The notes beneath the pieces were generated by a model that was not told where the DNA came from, did no database searches, and worked only from the letters and a program-made list of their open reading frames with translations. A program made the position numbers and the translations under genes. This document shows positions 1-7,920 of a stretch of 64,000 bases of DNA, piece by piece; the first letter of the stretch is position 1, and every line of letters starts with the position of its first letter. The stretch is taken from contig JAIXUN010000003.1 in the NCBI GenBank assembly GCA_027483535.1, positions 372,001 through 436,000 on the forward strand. Reading direction: 5' to 3'. The stretch is from a bacterium (lineage in GTDB: Bacteria > Armatimonadota > Fimbriimonadia > Fimbriimonadales > Fimbriimonadaceae).

Positions 1-951
1 GACGAGGTGGTTCCGTACGTGCAAGGCATTCGCGATTCTCTCCTTGCCGCGCTGGAAGCCAACATCCCCGCCGATAAGAAGGCTGCGATTGGGCTGAACA
101 TCTCGGAAGACGACTGCAAGGCAGACGGTTTGACGGTTGGCATGTACCGGTTGCTGGAAAAAGTGGTGGCGGGGACTCGGTTTGAGGGCTGCCTCGAGCC
201 CGCTCGGGGCGTACCCACCCGGTTGCGAGGCGAAAAAACCTCCACCGAAATCGCTCGGCTGAAGAAGGCGATCGATATCACCGATGAGATGTTCGCTTTC
301 GCGCAGAGCATCGCCAAGGTCGGCGTTTCCGAGCGGGCGGTTTATCGGGCGATTCAAGAGAAGATCGACGCGGCGGGTTACGGATACGGCTGGGATAGAG
401 CGGGGAACCCGATTGTGAACTCCGGTCCGAACTCGATGATCGGCCACGGCATCCCGTCGGATTCGATTCTGATTGAAGAGGGGCACATCTTCCACATTGA
501 TCTGGGCGTGATTGTGGATGGCTACAGTTCGGATATTCAGCGATGCTGGTTTGTGGGCGATTCCGTTCCGGAGGACGTTGTTAAGGGGCTCGCCGCAGTG
601 AGGGCTTCTTTGGAAGCGGCGAAAGCGGTTCTGAAGCCCGGAGTTCAGGGCTGGCAGGTGGACGATGCGGCGCGTTCGACCCTGGTGGCGCACGGGTATC
701 CGGAGTATCTGCACGCGGTGGGTCACCAGGTGGGCAGGGCGGCTCATGATGGCGGCGCGGTGCTGGGTCCCAAGTGGGATCGGTACGGCAATACGCCGAT
801 GATGCCGATTCGAGAGAACGAGGTTTACACGCTGGAGCTCGGAGTGACGTTGCCGGGTCGCGGGTATCTGGGTCTGGAGGAGATGGTGCTGGTCACGGCC
901 GCCGGCTGCGAATGGCTGAGCACCCCGCAGACGTCGATGCCTTTACTTTAG
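1..951 (+). CDS. M24 family metallopeptidase (Xaa-Pro aminopeptidase-like), 5' truncated by window edge
   Basis: The reading frame is open back to base 1, so the N-terminus lies outside the window and the GTG at base 7 is not a convincing start. The visible part is the pita-bread catalytic domain of M24 peptidases. The dinuclear metal ligands can be followed in order: the first Asp in HIDLGVIVDGYSSD, the second Asp a few residues later, the His in HAVGHQVG, a Glu in YTLELGV and the last Glu in GLEEMVLV. M24B enzymes remove an N-terminal residue preceding proline or act as general dipeptidases in the cytoplasm. Prolidase, creatinase-like and Xaa-Pro aminopeptidase activities cannot be told apart from the fragment. 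The gene ends about 50 bp before the ATPase gene, with no clear terminator between. Confidence 0.88.
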   Translation, partial: DEVVPYVQGIRDSLLAALEANIPADKKAAIGLNISEDDCKADGLTVGMYRLLEKVVAGTRFEGCLEPARGVPTRLRGEKTSTEIARLKKAIDITDEMFAFAQSIAKVGVSERAVYRAIQEKIDAAGYGYGWDRAGNPIVNSGPNSMIGHGIPSDSILIEEGHIFHIDLGVIVDGYSSDIQRCWFVGDSVPEDVVKGLAAVRASLEAAKAVLKPGVQGWQVDDAARSTLVAHGYPEYLHAVGHQVGRAAHDGGAVLGPKWDRYGNTPMMPIRENEVYTLELGVTLPGRGYLGLEEMVLVTAAGCEWLSTPQTSMPLL

Positions 952-1001
952 GCGGTTCTTCCTTCGGTCGAAGGGTGAGTTCGCCGTAGAATATAGGAGC
1001 A

Positions 1002-2318
1002 ATGCCCGATTCCTTGCCGAAGCCGGTTTATCTTGAGCGACTGAAGGTCGAGAACATCCGCTCGTTCGAGTTGGTGGAGGTGGAGTTCGCGGTGCCGGAG
1101 TCGGGCGGGCAGTGGATTGTGTTCCTGGGCGACAACGGGTCGGGGAAGTCGACGCTGCTGCAGTTGATTGGGCTTGAGGATTTTTGGCTTGCTCCTAATC
1201 CATTCAAGACCGACCTCCGGTGGACGAAAAAACTCGTGAGGTACGGAGCCGAGAGTGCGCATGTCCAACTCCGGCACAATTTTCAGACAGGGTGGTTGGA
1301 GACTTCTTTTGGCTATAAGTCCGGGCCTGACCAAGATCATTTTCAGCCTTCCTTAACTACGATACTTGACTATAACTACGACCCAGACGAGGTGCTACTG
1401 TTTGCGTCTGGTTTCGGAACCAACAGAGCAGGTAGGGAGTACGACGACGGACCGAAAGCTCGGTACGACCTCATCGCTTCTCTATACGATTCCACTTCCT
1501 TGCCCAGCCGGGGTCCTATTGATCCTGAAAAATGGCTGTTAGGAGAGCGACTCAAGACCTTCGAGTGGACCGAGCGTGGTGAGTTGTTTAACGCGATTAC
1601 AGGGGCACTCCAACAGCTACTTCCGCGCGTGGCAGAAGTCAATGTCTCGGGTGATGGCCTGAGCCTGACATTCGAACCGGATGCAGAAACGGACCAAATG
1701 ACCACTGTCCCCTTCGCCTCCATTAGCGAGGGATATCGAGCCACCATCATCTGGCTCATCGACCTCCTGGCGGGCTGGCTGCACACCCAAACCGAGGAAA
1801 ACATCAAACAGTGGGCGAGCGAGGGCAAACTGCTCGAGGCGATGACGGGCATTGTGCTCGTCGACGAGCTCGACCTGCACCTGCACCCGACCTGGCAGCG
1901 CGAAATCGTTCCCACCCTGCGACGGCTTTTCCCGAACCTTACTTTCATCGTCACCACTCACAGCCCGCTGATTGTGCAATCGGCGGAAGATTGCGAGGTG
2001 TTCGTCGTAGAGAGAACGTCCGCATCTGCCCCGTCCACCGTCCAACGAATCGAACTCGGCGCATCTACGGTTGATAGCCTGCTCACCAGCGAAGCCTTTG
2101 GCTTGGAATCTGAACTGGATACAAGGACCGAGCGAGCCATTTCTGAGACCGCGTCAAGCATCCTCAATGGGGAGCCCAATGAATCTCCACATGTATCGGC
2201 TCGGCTTTCACAGGCGTTTTCCACGCAACTCCGGGAGATTGACGATCTCGTTCAAGAGCCTATAGAAATTGCTCGAGAGCGCATTCAAGAGATTCTCCAG
2301 AAGAAGCGCGGAGGCTGA
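1002..2318 (+). CDS. ptuA: AAA/ABC-type ATPase of a Septu-like defence system (PtuA-like)
   Basis: This 438-residue protein is an OLD/RecF-type ATPase. Walker A GDNGSGKST sits at about residues 43-51, Walker B LVDELDLHLHP at about 285-295 followed by the H-loop VTTHSP near 318. An N-terminal beta segment LERLKVENIRSFE is typical of AAA_15/AAA_21 ATPases. Directly after its stop comes an HNH nuclease gene with a 4-bp gap; that gene order and pairing define Septu (PtuA senses or regulates, PtuB cuts). A possible RBS, AGGAG, lies only 2 nt before the ATG, which is unusually close, with a TAGAAT-like box just upstream, so transcripts may have a very short leader. Retron Ec78 uses the same pair, but no reverse transcriptase or ncRNA is seen here. 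The ATPase assignment is certain; the defence role is inferred from the pairing. Confidence 0.85.
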   Translation: MPDSLPKPVYLERLKVENIRSFELVEVEFAVPESGGQWIVFLGDNGSGKSTLLQLIGLEDFWLAPNPFKTDLRWTKKLVRYGAESAHVQLRHNFQTGWLETSFGYKSGPDQDHFQPSLTTILDYNYDPDEVLLFASGFGTNRAGREYDDGPKARYDLIASLYDSTSLPSRGPIDPEKWLLGERLKTFEWTERGELFNAITGALQQLLPRVAEVNVSGDGLSLTFEPDAETDQMTTVPFASISEGYRATIIWLIDLLAGWLHTQTEENIKQWASEGKLLEAMTGIVLVDELDLHLHPTWQREIVPTLRRLFPNLTFIVTTHSPLIVQSAEDCEVFVVERTSASAPSTVQRIELGASTVDSLLTSEAFGLESELDTRTERAISETASSILNGEPNESPHVSARLSQAFSTQLREIDDLVQEPIEIARERIQEILQKKRGG

Positions 2319-2322
2319 TCTC

Positions 2323-3123
2323 ATGATTCGACACCGGAGACCAGAGAAGCCCGCAGACTTTGAGTCAAGGGTTGCGGACGCCAAAGAAGCGATACGCAGA
2401 ATTGTTGAGGTCGAGGGCCGGAATCCAACTTCTAAGGAGTTTGACGATCACTGGAAGCATTTCAAGGACCATTTTGATAACGCCCAATCCGGAAAGTGCT
2501 TCTTTTGTGAGGGGTTGGTTACGGCTACTCAAGACGGCGACGTGGAGCACTTTTTTCCAAAGGCTGGGATAACAACGCTGGGACCATGGCACGATACTGG
2601 AAAGGGGTCAAAGACCAAGAAGTTATCCGAGCGTGGATATTGGTGGCTCGCTTACGAGTGGAGCAACTACTCTTTGGCTTGCCAAAAATGCAATCAACGC
2701 AATAAGGGAAATCACTTTCCAACCGATCCCGAGATTGGTGAAGAAGGGCCTTCGATCGACGATAACCGGGCTAGGTTACTGCTGAATGCATTCGATGATG
2801 CAGTCGAGGAGTCGCTATCGTTTAACCAGAGCGGCTTTGCGATTCCAATGGATGATCGAGGAAGGATGACAATCAGTGTTTGTGGATTGAATCGATCTGC
2901 ACTGGTTTCGAGTCGGTTCAAACAGCTTAGATTGGTGAAGGGCAAACTTGATCAGCTTATTCAGGCCCTCGCCGATAACAATGCTGCGAGGATAAAGGAA
3001 GTCGCTGGTGACCTTGAGATTATCGGTGCTGACGATTGGCCATTTGCGGGGCAAACTCGTGCACTTGTCTCCTCGCGACTTCAAATCTCTTGGGATGACC
3101 TTAAAGAATTGGCGGCCGATTAG
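2323..3123 (+). CDS. ptuB: HNH endonuclease of a Septu-like defence system (PtuB-like)
   Basis: I place the start at the ATG 4 bp after the ATPase stop, with GGAG about 9 nt upstream, giving 266 aa; the ORF track extends 18 codons too far upstream. The HNH/zinc-finger core is complete: CxxC at residues 59 and 62, VEHFFPK with the metal-activating His at 76, Asn at 115 in SNYSLAC, and a second CxxC at 120 and 123 followed by N124 and KGNHFP. This HF.P plus N..L.C..CN..KG pattern is that of the TIGR02646/PtuB nucleases. In Septu, PtuA and PtuB form a complex that degrades nucleic acid upon phage infection. The base composition looks more AT-rich than the flanking genes, which fits lateral acquisition. 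It ends 14 bp before the convergent 757-aa protein gene. Confidence 0.85.
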   Translation: MIRHRRPEKPADFESRVADAKEAIRRIVEVEGRNPTSKEFDDHWKHFKDHFDNAQSGKCFFCEGLVTATQDGDVEHFFPKAGITTLGPWHDTGKGSKTKKLSERGYWWLAYEWSNYSLACQKCNQRNKGNHFPTDPEIGEEGPSIDDNRARLLLNAFDDAVEESLSFNQSGFAIPMDDRGRMTISVCGLNRSALVSSRFKQLRLVKGKLDQLIQALADNNAARIKEVAGDLEIIGADDWPFAGQTRALVSSRLQISWDDLKELAAD

Positions 3124-3137
3124 ACATCCCGCCGACA

Positions 3138-5411
3138 CTAGAGCGGCGGGATGTCCTTCTTCGGGCTCTTGGTAGGACCGTACATCCCCGGTCGCATATC
3201 CTTCGATTGCTCCTGCATCTGCTTCCAAGATTCCTGATACTTCTTCTTGAACTCCGCAGGCAGGGTGTCGATCGTAAACGTGCCGAGGGCAGTAGGCTCG
3301 GCTTCCGTGAGGTTGCCTTGCATCTGTAGGTCGTTCTTGAAGTCGATCATGAACGAAACCGTTCGGAGTTCGTACACGCGAAGCCCGTTCGGATTGATCT
3401 GGTAATACTCGTTTTCTGCCGCCCAGGGGAACAGATCCGGTCGAGACTTGTAGAACATCCTTTGCGCAAGTTCCTCGGCGGTCACAAACTGGCCCTGATC
3501 GGTGCCGTAGCTTCGTTGCTGAGGGGCGGTTTTAAGGGTCTGTTCCGACTTAATCTCCATCTTAATGGTGGTGTTGTTTGGCACTCCACCCGCCATGCTA
3601 ACGGTCGGCTCTCGTAAAATGCCGTTCCAGAAAAGCATCGACTTCTCTTCGTCGTATTCCCCGCTTTGAGGGTTGTATTGAATCGACCATCGATCTCCGA
3701 AATACAACCTTTTGAAGATTTTCTCTTGAACCTCGCGCGGTAGCTGGTTCAGTCGAACGCCTTTTTCAGCCGCAAGCGCAGGGCGCATACTGCTCGGAAT
3801 CATGCCATAAAGCCTCAAGAAGAACCGATCGTTGTAAATGGGTTCATCGGTGGTGGTAAATCTTCTTAGAAGTTCATCGAGCGGGGAATAAGACTCTTCA
3901 TCTGGCAAAGTAAGGGCGTAGGCGGCCTCAAAGTCCAGCGTCTTACCCTTCTTTTGTTGGCTCAACAGAATCTGGGCTTCCATTTTTGCCCTATCACGAT
4001 ACTCTTTGCGCTCTTGGATGGGATTGGCTGGAGCCATTACCATCCAATCACCCTCGTCTACGGTGCGCATGGCAAGAAATCGGGTTGCAAAATCCTTCCC
4101 TTTGTTTTCTCGGAAGAAATTCAAAAGACCATACGAAAGATACATCGTGTTGTCTGGAAGCGAGCCAACCAGCGATACCTTTAACTGTTGCGCCTCGTAT
4201 TTCAGGTATTCCCAGGTGGAGTAAGCCAAAGGGTCTCGCTCGGTGAGCTTCATGGCTCTCTGAGCAAATCCGGGCTCGGGATCGGCAGGCTTCTTGGTTA
4301 CCGGGTCAGCCCTCCACAAAAGCCTTCGAAAGTTAATGCCGTCTTTAGAAAGGATCTTTTCATGGTCCTTGGCTTTCTCCCCCATTCCGTAAAGGGTCTC
4401 CAGCGTGGGTCCTTGCAACTGTTCTTCGGCAAAGTCGTAACTCCCCGCATAGCCTTCGGCAGCAAAACGACCTTTGACGTCGGCAACCATGTATTCAATG
4501 GTGTAGCTGTTGCCTCTATTGAATCGAACCGAAACTAAAACGTTATCAATGGGTTGATCAATGGACTTCACGTTGCTAGAAAGTCGGCCGTAAGTGCCCA
4601 TGTCCTCGCCGCCGGTGATGGGTTCGCCGGCCGTGGTTGCGGACCACACGTTCTGCTCTTCCGTGAAGCGTCTCAGCTCTGCGGTGAGATCGACCTTCAG
4701 CGGGAGTTGCATCGCGGTGGGTTTCAGCGCAAAGACTCTGCGCTCCCCTTCCGGAACGGCAAGAAACATCTCCTCCGTCATCTTAGAGAGCAGATGGTCG
4801 CTGAATCGCCTTTCCGGACCCTGGTTTTCCAGCTGTTCCACTCGCCGCCACATCGATCCGTCGTCGTCTTTGAAGCCGCCCTTCATGAGGTCTTTTAGCT
4901 GGTTGTAAAGCGATCGGGCCTCGGTATCGGTAAAGGGCTTTTGCGCCTCTTTGGCCTTCTTGCGCTTCTCGAGCATCTTTCGAATTCCGTTTCGGCGTTG
5001 CTCAAGCTCGATCGCGGCTTCAGATCGAACCTGCTGTGTGGATTGATCGAGATACCAAATGCCTTGTCGAAAGGTCCAAGTGGCGTTGTAGGCAACGGCA
5101 ATCTTGCTACGGAGGGCGTCTAACGTGGTGGCAGGAGTGTAAACGGCAAGGGTAGATGGCTCGAGGGTTTTCACCACCTTCACCGGGGCACCAAAGATCT
5201 TCGCCAGTTCCTTGCTTGCTTTGAGCAGCGGCATCGGCTGAATCTCAACGGCAACGGTCTCGCCCTGCAGGAACGCTCCGGGAACGATGTTGGTGTTAAA
5301 CAGTCCGCCACTTGCGCCTGGCGTTTTGCCCATCGCAGACGCCCCTGCGCCCATGCCTGCAATCATGGCTATCGCCACGATCATGAGGTGCCTGTTGTGG
5401 TAACTGTTCAT
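3138..5411 (-). CDS. Secreted protein with STN/secretin-like N-terminus (paralogue A of three)
   Basis: The 757-residue product starts at an ATG preceded by GGGAGAG. Residues 1-27 form a signal peptide (MIVAIAMIAGMGAGASA). Residues about 50-125 carry IQPMPLLKASKELAKIFGAPVKVVKTLEPSTLAVY followed by a short strand-helix-strand ending in WYLDQ, which resembles the secretin-and-TonB N-terminal (STN) fold of two-strand/helix repeats. The rest, about 600 residues, is not recognised; it contains the family motif PEGERRVFALKPTA and a Lys/Pro-rich tail KSPKKDIPPL. It is very close to the next gene upstream and appears to be its most recent duplicate. I infer export to the periplasm or surface; the function is unknown. 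Confidence 0.8.
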   Translation of the reverse strand: MNSYHNRHLMIVAIAMIAGMGAGASAMGKTPGASGGLFNTNIVPGAFLQGETVAVEIQPMPLLKASKELAKIFGAPVKVVKTLEPSTLAVYTPATTLDALRSKIAVAYNATWTFRQGIWYLDQSTQQVRSEAAIELEQRRNGIRKMLEKRKKAKEAQKPFTDTEARSLYNQLKDLMKGGFKDDDGSMWRRVEQLENQGPERRFSDHLLSKMTEEMFLAVPEGERRVFALKPTAMQLPLKVDLTAELRRFTEEQNVWSATTAGEPITGGEDMGTYGRLSSNVKSIDQPIDNVLVSVRFNRGNSYTIEYMVADVKGRFAAEGYAGSYDFAEEQLQGPTLETLYGMGEKAKDHEKILSKDGINFRRLLWRADPVTKKPADPEPGFAQRAMKLTERDPLAYSTWEYLKYEAQQLKVSLVGSLPDNTMYLSYGLLNFFRENKGKDFATRFLAMRTVDEGDWMVMAPANPIQERKEYRDRAKMEAQILLSQQKKGKTLDFEAAYALTLPDEESYSPLDELLRRFTTTDEPIYNDRFFLRLYGMIPSSMRPALAAEKGVRLNQLPREVQEKIFKRLYFGDRWSIQYNPQSGEYDEEKSMLFWNGILREPTVSMAGGVPNNTTIKMEIKSEQTLKTAPQQRSYGTDQGQFVTAEELAQRMFYKSRPDLFPWAAENEYYQINPNGLRVYELRTVSFMIDFKNDLQMQGNLTEAEPTALGTFTIDTLPAEFKKKYQESWKQMQEQSKDMRPGMYGPTKSPKKDIPPL

Positions 5412-5554
5412 GCTTCTCTCCCGATTTCTTAGAATAACTCCGGTCGTGTCATTCTAAGCCCCGTCAGTCTGGACGCTTCGACGATGGGTACGGGTTCGGC
5501 GGAAGATGCATTCCGTTCGAAAAGTTAACGTTTCGATCGCCCTTGAAGGTTGTT
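5411..5554 (-). repeat. Duplicated intergenic spacer with a remnant of the paralogue C 3' end
   Basis: The spacer before paralogue A is a copy of the spacer before paralogue B (about 7807-7921). Both run exactly 114 bases from a TAA to the ATG, and blocks such as TGGGTACGGGTT and GAAAAGTTAACGTTT match at a constant offset of 2396 bases. Just after the paralogue B stop codon, in the same frame, 5525-5554 still encodes NNLQGRSKR-stop, which matches the real end of paralogue C (INIQGAPKR-stop). The segment is therefore a scar of the tandem duplication that made A from B, and it probably carries the promoter for A. Confidence 0.8.
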
Positions 5555-7807
5555 TCAAGGTCCGGGTGGTATGTCTTTCTTTGGGCCGCTACCAGGATCA
5601 GGTTTTCTGTTCTTTGCTTGGTTTTGAATACGCGTGTAGGTTTCTTGATATTTCTTCTTAAACTCCGTGGGAAGCTTGTCAAGGGTGTAAGTTCCTGAAT
5701 CCATTGCCGTCGCTTCGGTTATGGACCCTCGCAGGATAAAGTCATTCTTGAAATCAATCAGAAAGACTACGACCCTCTTTCGATACAATCGCAGACGACT
5801 CGTATCCACCGTGTAGCGTTCGTCATCTGCGACCCAAGGGTACAGGTCCGGTCGAGATTTTTGGAACACCCGCTGAGCAAGATCCTCGGGCGAGACAAGT
5901 TCCCCTTGGTCCATTCCAAAAGCTCGCATTTTCGGAGATGTTTTAACGACTAAATCGTCCACTGTCGTGATCCTCATCGTCGCTGCAGGAGGTATTCCGT
6001 TGGGCATACTGACCGTCGACTCTTTCAAGACACCGTTCCAAAAAAGTGTCGTTTTGCCTTCGTTGAAATTCCCATCGCTCGGTTCGTATTGGATGGTGGG
6101 TCTGTTTCCGTAATAGACCCGCTTGAAAATATACTCCTGGACCTCCTTCGGAAGTTGATTCAGTCGCACTTCCTTTTCCGAAGCTGACGGGGTTTTCAAA
6201 CTGCTAGGAATCAGCCCGTAAACTCGCAGAAAGAAGCGATCGTTGTAGATCGGCTCATCATTGATTGCGAATCTACGAATAAACTCATCCAGTAGTGAAT
6301 AGCTATCTTCATTCGGGAGCGAAAGCGCATAGTCGGCCTCCGTTTCTAACGATTTGTTTTTGGAATTATTTCTGAGTGCGATTTGCCTTTCTAAGACTGA
6401 CCGGTCTCGATAGTTTCGACGATGTCGAACCGAGTTTGCAGGTGAAATAGTTACCCAGTCATCAGCACTCTGGACGTCCATTTCAAAATACTTCTTTGCA
6501 ATGCCCGAGGTTTTAGGATCCCGTGTAAAGGCAAGGAGGCCATATGAAATGAGTATGGATTGATCAGGAAGGGAAGCTACAAAAGAGACGTTCAAATCTT
6601 TAGCCTCCTGCTTTAGATAATCCCATGTGGAGTACGCCAAGGGGTCTTTCATTGAAAGCTTAGCTGCTCTCTCTCTGAACTCAGCATCGGTTTCAATGGG
6701 CGTTTTTGTTACTGGATCAATTCCCATCAGCAATCGGCGGAATTTTAGACCTTCTTTCGAAAGCTTCGTTTCGTGCTTCTTTGCGACCTCTCCCATTCCG
6801 TAGAGGGACTCAATATTATAAGTTTCGACTTCTTCTGAATTATATGTCCCACCATAGCCCTCGGATAGAAAAAGCCCCTTGGGATCTACTAGGTTGCATT
6901 CAACGGAAAAACCTGGACCCGGTGTCGCTTGGATGGAAATGAGGATGTTATCAACGGGCTGGTCAATGGGCTTTACGTTTGCAGATAAGCGTCCAAAGGC
7001 GCCGCCCCGTTCACCGGCTGTAATCATTTGTCCTCCGGTAGCCACGGACCAGGTGGATTGTTCTTCAATGAAGCGATTAACGTCTTCCCGCAAGTCAAGA
7101 TTTAGACGAAGCTGCACGGCGGTCGGTTTTAAAGCAAAGACGCGACGCTCTCCTTCCGGAACAGACAAGAACATTTCATCGGTGAGCTTAGAAAGCAGAC
7201 GTTCCATGAGACGCTTTTCTGGGCCCCTGCTTTCGAACTGCTCCAAGCGCTGGTACGTGGCCATATCATCGCGTTTGATGCCATTTTTGGTGAGGTCTTT
7301 TAGCTGGTTGTAAAGAGCCCGGGCTTCGGTATCGGTGAAAGGCTTCTGAGCAGCTGTTGCTTTTCGGGCTTTCTCTAGCATGGACCGAACCGCCGTCTTC
7401 CTCCTCTCTAACTCAATGGCTGCCTCGGTTCGCATCTGCTCGGTCGTTTGATCGAGATACCAAACTCCCTCTCGCAAGGTCCATGTGGCGTTGTAAGTGG
7501 CGGCGATCTTGGATCGAAGTTCCTCTGGAGTGGTGCTTGGGGCGTAAACGGCAAGCGTAGAGGGCTCCAGGGTCTTTACCACCTTGACGGGAGCACCGAA
7601 AATCTTCGCAAGTTCCTTCGCCGCCTTGGGTAGCGGCATGGGCTCAATCTCCACCGAAATGGGTTCACCCTGCATGAAAACACCGGGGACGATGCTGGTT
7701 CGCAGGATTCCACGTGCGGGTGCGGCAGATGCAGGGTTGGTTACTGCAGACCACGCGATTATTCCAAACGCGGTCATCAAAAGACGCTCATTAAATGCCC
7801 TCTTCAT
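5555..7807 (-). CDS. Secreted protein with STN/secretin-like N-terminus (paralogue B of three)
   Basis: The ORF track begins 75 codons too early. The start MKRAFNERLLMTAFGIIAWSA at 7807 has GGAG 7 nt upstream and gives a clean signal peptide ending near ASA, for a 750-aa product. It closely matches paralogue A along its whole length: the STN-like block (IEPMPLPKAAKELAKIFGAPVKVVKTLEPSTLAVY), the motif VPEGERRVFALKPTAVQLRLNLDL, and a Lys/Pro-rich tail ending KKDIPPGP. No enzymatic motif is visible. The arrangement C-B-A on the minus strand, with each gene preceded by its own conserved 114-base spacer, suggests separate but similarly regulated transcripts. Its role is unknown; STN-like domains usually mediate protein-protein contacts at outer-membrane pores, which is only a hint. 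Confidence 0.8.
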   Translation of the reverse strand: MKRAFNERLLMTAFGIIAWSAVTNPASAAPARGILRTSIVPGVFMQGEPISVEIEPMPLPKAAKELAKIFGAPVKVVKTLEPSTLAVYAPSTTPEELRSKIAATYNATWTLREGVWYLDQTTEQMRTEAAIELERRKTAVRSMLEKARKATAAQKPFTDTEARALYNQLKDLTKNGIKRDDMATYQRLEQFESRGPEKRLMERLLSKLTDEMFLSVPEGERRVFALKPTAVQLRLNLDLREDVNRFIEEQSTWSVATGGQMITAGERGGAFGRLSANVKPIDQPVDNILISIQATPGPGFSVECNLVDPKGLFLSEGYGGTYNSEEVETYNIESLYGMGEVAKKHETKLSKEGLKFRRLLMGIDPVTKTPIETDAEFRERAAKLSMKDPLAYSTWDYLKQEAKDLNVSFVASLPDQSILISYGLLAFTRDPKTSGIAKKYFEMDVQSADDWVTISPANSVRHRRNYRDRSVLERQIALRNNSKNKSLETEADYALSLPNEDSYSLLDEFIRRFAINDEPIYNDRFFLRVYGLIPSSLKTPSASEKEVRLNQLPKEVQEYIFKRVYYGNRPTIQYEPSDGNFNEGKTTLFWNGVLKESTVSMPNGIPPAATMRITTVDDLVVKTSPKMRAFGMDQGELVSPEDLAQRVFQKSRPDLYPWVADDERYTVDTSRLRLYRKRVVVFLIDFKNDFILRGSITEATAMDSGTYTLDKLPTEFKKKYQETYTRIQNQAKNRKPDPGSGPKKDIPPGP

Positions 7808-7920
7808 GCTTCTGCTCCGATCTCTCAGCATAACACTTTTGTCGCTATACTGTTGCCAGTGCATCTGTACGGTCTGGTGGTGGGTACGGGTTGAGAGGAA
7901 GATGCGTTTCGTACGAAAAG

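Noticed and set aside
1002-3123. Retron of the Ec78 type
   Set aside because: The ATPase and HNH pair would fit, but no reverse transcriptase ORF or msr/msd-like RNA is within reach.
5464-5682. 72-aa minus-strand ORF over the end of paralogue B
   Set aside because: It is a shifted frame through the end of paralogue B and the duplicated spacer, without its own RBS.
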